NCBI GenBank assembly: GCA_046290815.1
Contig: JBKBUF010000015.1
Span: forward strand, 48,127-112,126
Direction of reading: 5' to 3'
Source of the DNA: JBKBUF01 sp046290815
GTDB taxonomy: Bacteria > Bacteroidota > Bacteroidia > Cytophagales > Cytophagaceae
DNA length: 64,000 nt
The notes beneath the pieces were generated by a model that was not told the origin of the DNA, did no database searches, and was given only the letters and a program-made list of their open reading frames with translations. Position 1 is the first letter of the stretch. Every line of letters starts with the position of its first letter. The position numbers were made by a program, and so were the translations under genes. Shown here in pieces: positions 61,297 through 64,000 of this stretch.

Positions 61297-63849
61297 AATC
61301 TCTCCTGTACTACCATTCATCTCCACTTCATCTCCTGTTTTTAATATCTGCAATAAACCTGTAATGCCAACAATACATGGTATGCCCATTTCTCTGGAGA
61401 CAATGGCAGAATGACTCAGAAGACTACCACGTTCAACAAGTATGGCAGATGCAGTAGGAAAAAGCGTAACCCATCCCGGATCTGTACTAACGGTAACCAA
61501 AATATCACCATCCAGTGAAGATATTTCATTTGGTTCTCTTACAATTTTCACTTTGCCTTTTATAATTCCCGGACAACAACCTATGCCTTTCAGATCAGAC
61601 GTCTCAAAAGCAGGTGCTGAATCAGGGGTATATTGATTGGCGTGATTTACTATACCATAAGTAGAAAACCGTTCATGGGCAGGAACTTTTTCAAATTGTC
61701 TATATTCAGCTTTTCTTAAATCAATTAATGATTTTAAATCTTTATCTGAGGAAGTTCCTTTGATAAACCCGAATATCTCTTCCTTTCTTAAGTAAAAAAT
61801 ATCCCTGGCATCATTTATCAGACCTTCGTAATAAAAACGCTTTCCGATGGCATTAAAAATACGACGCACGATTCCAAATGCCTTGGTTCTTTCATAGCGA
61901 AGGTTCTCTCGGTTACTTACCAGGGACCTGGCGGATTTTAAAGAATAATTAAAAATGATTTTCCTGAAAATTTTTCCGCCTAGCTTTTCCTTTACCTTGT
62001 CTTCTGCACTCTTCCTGATTTGTTCCTCAATATTTTTCTCTGAAATCTTAACCTTATTCTTTATATACGTTTTAATAATTTTGACAAATAAGGAAGGTTG
62101 TTGCTTATACGAAATAGTCTCCAGTTTTAATTCACCAACACATCTGTCGCCAAAATCATGTATATACGCATCAATCATTTTCTTGTAGGAAACATATTTA
62201 CCTAGGCAGAGTGAGTCCCAAATTTCCTCTTCAGAATTATTGAGAAAATATATTGATGCCTCGGGGTCAGATGCAATTTCGTTAGCGATCAATATTCCTC
62301 TCCGTACAGGTTCTACAGAAATGATATCTCCGGAATTGCATAGAAGATCGTTATGAAGATTAGGATTGCTATCACCAATCCATTTTTCAGTCTGCTTTTT
62401 GAGCAAACCAAAAAATATCATGGCAAAAAAATCGTTCGTTATCGGCGGTTTCCATTCTTTCAAAAGTAAAGATTCAAATTCAAGATAAAGGCTCATCAAT
62501 TCAGGTGCAGACTTTTCATCATAATTTAAATGAACAAATTTATCATGGACCTCAGAAAATAGCTTGATGAATTTTTCTCTTTCTTTTGGCAATGACCTGA
62601 AACTTGAAATGAGGTTAAAAGCCAACTTGACAATTCTGAAGTATTCACTCCATTTATTTACCTTTTCCTTCTTATCCAGGTCGAACTTTTCTTTCACCCC
62701 CATCATCGTTTCCATAAACTCTGCATTAAGATTATAGCCTGGAAGTAATGAAAGCAATTTGTACCAGCTAAGAAGATTATAATATACTCTGCCATGTATG
62801 ATTCCAAGCATATTGGCAAAATCTTCGGAATGATCTTCTATAACTTTCTCTTCCACTCCTACCATGTACATAAATTGTCGGTAAACAGCTTCATATACTT
62901 TTATAATAAAGGAAAAAGTAAGAGGACTTACCATGCCTGGATAAGACTCAATAATATTGCTGTTGTCCCAGACTACTCTTTGTTCCGACTTGTCAGGGAG
63001 AATCGCCAAGGTGGTTATAGGACGAGTTTGTAAAAGAAACAGTTGACCATTTTTAACTGCAAATTCAATATCCTGAGGTTTACCGGTTAGCTTTTCAAGT
63101 TTCCTTAAGATTATTTCTATTTCCCTGATTTGATTGTTGTCGAGGCATACAATATTTCTATTAGAGGATTCCACTTCAACCTCTTTCAACCCATCAGCAG
63201 TAGTATCATGTACAAATTTTGTGGTTTTTTCAACAGCCTGCGACTGAATTATACCACTCTTATAGGTGAACATATCTGCATTCAGCTTCCCTGAAACCAA
63301 TCCTTCTCCCAAGCCATAAACAGCATTAATTAAAACTTCTTTTCGATCTCCTGTAACCGGGTTTACACTAAATGCCACACCTGAAACATCCGCTTCTATC
63401 ATTTCCTGAATAATTACTGCCATACCGGAAACGGAAGCACCTTTTTGTTGCTTGTAGATTTCTGTTCTGGCAGAATGATATGAATTCCAAACTTTCTTTA
63501 TTGCAGATTCCAGATTTTCTTTTGATACATTTAGCAATGATTCAAACTGCCCGGCAAATGAATAATCCGTGCTATCTTCACCAACTGCTGATGATCTTAC
63601 AGCAAGTCTGGCGGAATGTGGAAAAAAGGAATTGACTGAAGTCAAAAACTCCTGAGGGAATCTGAAAGAACTAATTATTGTCTCTCTTTCATGTGAAGAG
63701 GAAAATAGTTCATTATAGCATTCTGCAGGAATCACGAGCCAGTGCGGAACAGTCACACCGGATCTCTGAAGCGTAAAAAGGTTATTAGCCTTTCCTCCTA
63801 TAGAAAAGTTTTTAGCCTTATCAGATTCAGCGCAGGTGATGAAGTGCAT
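61279..63849 (-). CDS. PEP synthase-like dikinase (rifampin-phosphotransferase architecture)
   Basis: 856 residues. An ATP-grasp PEP/pyruvate-binding domain (about 1-285) with RLAVRSSAVGEDS, YSFAGQFESLLNV, MIEADVSGVAFS and PQDIEFAVKNGQLFLLQTRP; a poorly conserved, helical middle part (about 290-745); and a swivelling phospho-His domain with GSLLSHSAIVSREMGIPCIVG, His813. There is no PEP-binding TIM barrel, so the order matches rifampin phosphotransferase, which moves the beta phosphate of ATP via His to an acceptor. The acceptor here is set by the middle domain and is unknown. It is the first gene of the operon; the next starts 49 bases on. Confidence 0.88.
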   Translation of the reverse strand: MHFITCAESDKAKNFSIGGKANNLFTLQRSGVTVPHWLVIPAECYNELFSSSHERETIISSFRFPQEFLTSVNSFFPHSARLAVRSSAVGEDSTDYSFAGQFESLLNVSKENLESAIKKVWNSYHSARTEIYKQQKGASVSGMAVIIQEMIEADVSGVAFSVNPVTGDRKEVLINAVYGLGEGLVSGKLNADMFTYKSGIIQSQAVEKTTKFVHDTTADGLKEVEVESSNRNIVCLDNNQIREIEIILRKLEKLTGKPQDIEFAVKNGQLFLLQTRPITTLAILPDKSEQRVVWDNSNIIESYPGMVSPLTFSFIIKVYEAVYRQFMYMVGVEEKVIEDHSEDFANMLGIIHGRVYYNLLSWYKLLSLLPGYNLNAEFMETMMGVKEKFDLDKKEKVNKWSEYFRIVKLAFNLISSFRSLPKEREKFIKLFSEVHDKFVHLNYDEKSAPELMSLYLEFESLLLKEWKPPITNDFFAMIFFGLLKKQTEKWIGDSNPNLHNDLLCNSGDIISVEPVRRGILIANEIASDPEASIYFLNNSEEEIWDSLCLGKYVSYKKMIDAYIHDFGDRCVGELKLETISYKQQPSLFVKIIKTYIKNKVKISEKNIEEQIRKSAEDKVKEKLGGKIFRKIIFNYSLKSARSLVSNRENLRYERTKAFGIVRRIFNAIGKRFYYEGLINDARDIFYLRKEEIFGFIKGTSSDKDLKSLIDLRKAEYRQFEKVPAHERFSTYGIVNHANQYTPDSAPAFETSDLKGIGCCPGIIKGKVKIVREPNEISSLDGDILVTVSTDPGWVTLFPTASAILVERGSLLSHSAIVSREMGIPCIVGITGLLQILKTGDEVEMNGSTGEIRVLKS

Positions 63850-63880
63850 GTTGGATGTTAGATGATGAATGTTGAATGCT
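63848..63880. repeat. TTCAACATTCATC-type words before the dikinase gene
   Basis: Minus strand: ATTCAACATTCATCATCTAACATCC runs into the ATG. Similar to 37473-37497. The last 120 bases of the window contain no gene that I see. Confidence 0.55.
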
Positions 63881-64000
63881 AAATTAATGCCATTAAGTTA
63901 ATGGATTTTTCAAGTTGATTTACAGTTTGAATTGTATTTTTTCCTTAACTTAAACTTTCTAGGAAAACATTGACCTTTCCGACTGTATTCTATTTTAGAT

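Overview
The window looks like a chromosomal segment of an AT-rich, gliding Bacteroidota bacterium, most likely of the Cytophagales (Cytophaga/Sporocytophaga type). The evidence is seven secreted proteins with type IX secretion (T9SS) C-terminal signals (five type A 'YPNP...' tails, two type B gliding-associated 'TPNGDG/TPNSDG' tails), a giant SprB-repeat adhesin next to a PorP/SprF protein, an OmpA/PD40 protein, the Bacteroidota-type recF-DUF721 pair, stand-alone CheY-like receivers, and mostly AT-rich leaders without Shine-Dalgarno sequences. No rRNA, tRNA, CRISPR array, insertion sequence, prophage or integrase was recognised. No gene-free stretch exceeds about 300 bases; the longest, 37476-37737, holds only simple repeat words and possible promoter boxes.

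Layout. 1-7570: 5'-cut beta-CASP nuclease, small hypothetical, DUF427, VOC protein, FAD/Rieske oxidoreductase, metallophosphoesterase, lipid kinase, THUMP methyltransferase. 7673-11645: a GH92-like secreted protein lacking the catalytic core, an acyl-CoA-binding protein, four orphan CheY-like receivers and a DUF983 membrane protein. 11649-20210: an SBBP/PKD type B cargo protein, DUF721, recF, pdhA, a TPR membrane protein, ribH and an aspartate kinase. 20298-25165: a LamG cargo protein, a NarL-type two-component system and a FecR-like lipoprotein. 25209-31255: ndh, SPOR protein, fumC, radA, DUF1444-like protein. 31471-35963: L-type lectin cargo protein and acyltransferase. 35993-40576: split APH/P-loop kinase pair and the three-gene transhydrogenase operon. 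40783-55338: T9SS cargo genes, OmpA/PD40, the 2458-residue SprB-like adhesin with its PorP/SprF partner, and another cargo protein. 55372-63849: a compact minus-strand set of eight genes that looks like an uncharacterised lipid-modification operon.

Most notable. (1) The operon at 55789-63849 joins a rifampin-phosphotransferase-like dikinase, a DUF3419 (BtaA-like) aminocarboxypropyl transferase, a CTP-dependent lipid-kinase-like membrane protein, a GNAT enzyme, an acyl-AMP ligase, a YiiX-type papain-like enzyme and a small membrane protein, mostly with overlapping or nearly touching ends. (2) Two copies of CCACCC-N5-GGGTAG lie upstream of the histidine kinase/NarL operon and of the neighbouring LamG cargo gene, suggesting a small regulon. 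(3) The GH92-like protein keeps the family's N- and C-terminal parts but has lost the catalytic middle. (4) Several families of short-word intergenic repeats occur; the heptamer AATTAAG repeatedly supplies or follows stop codons and puts TAA into all three frames.
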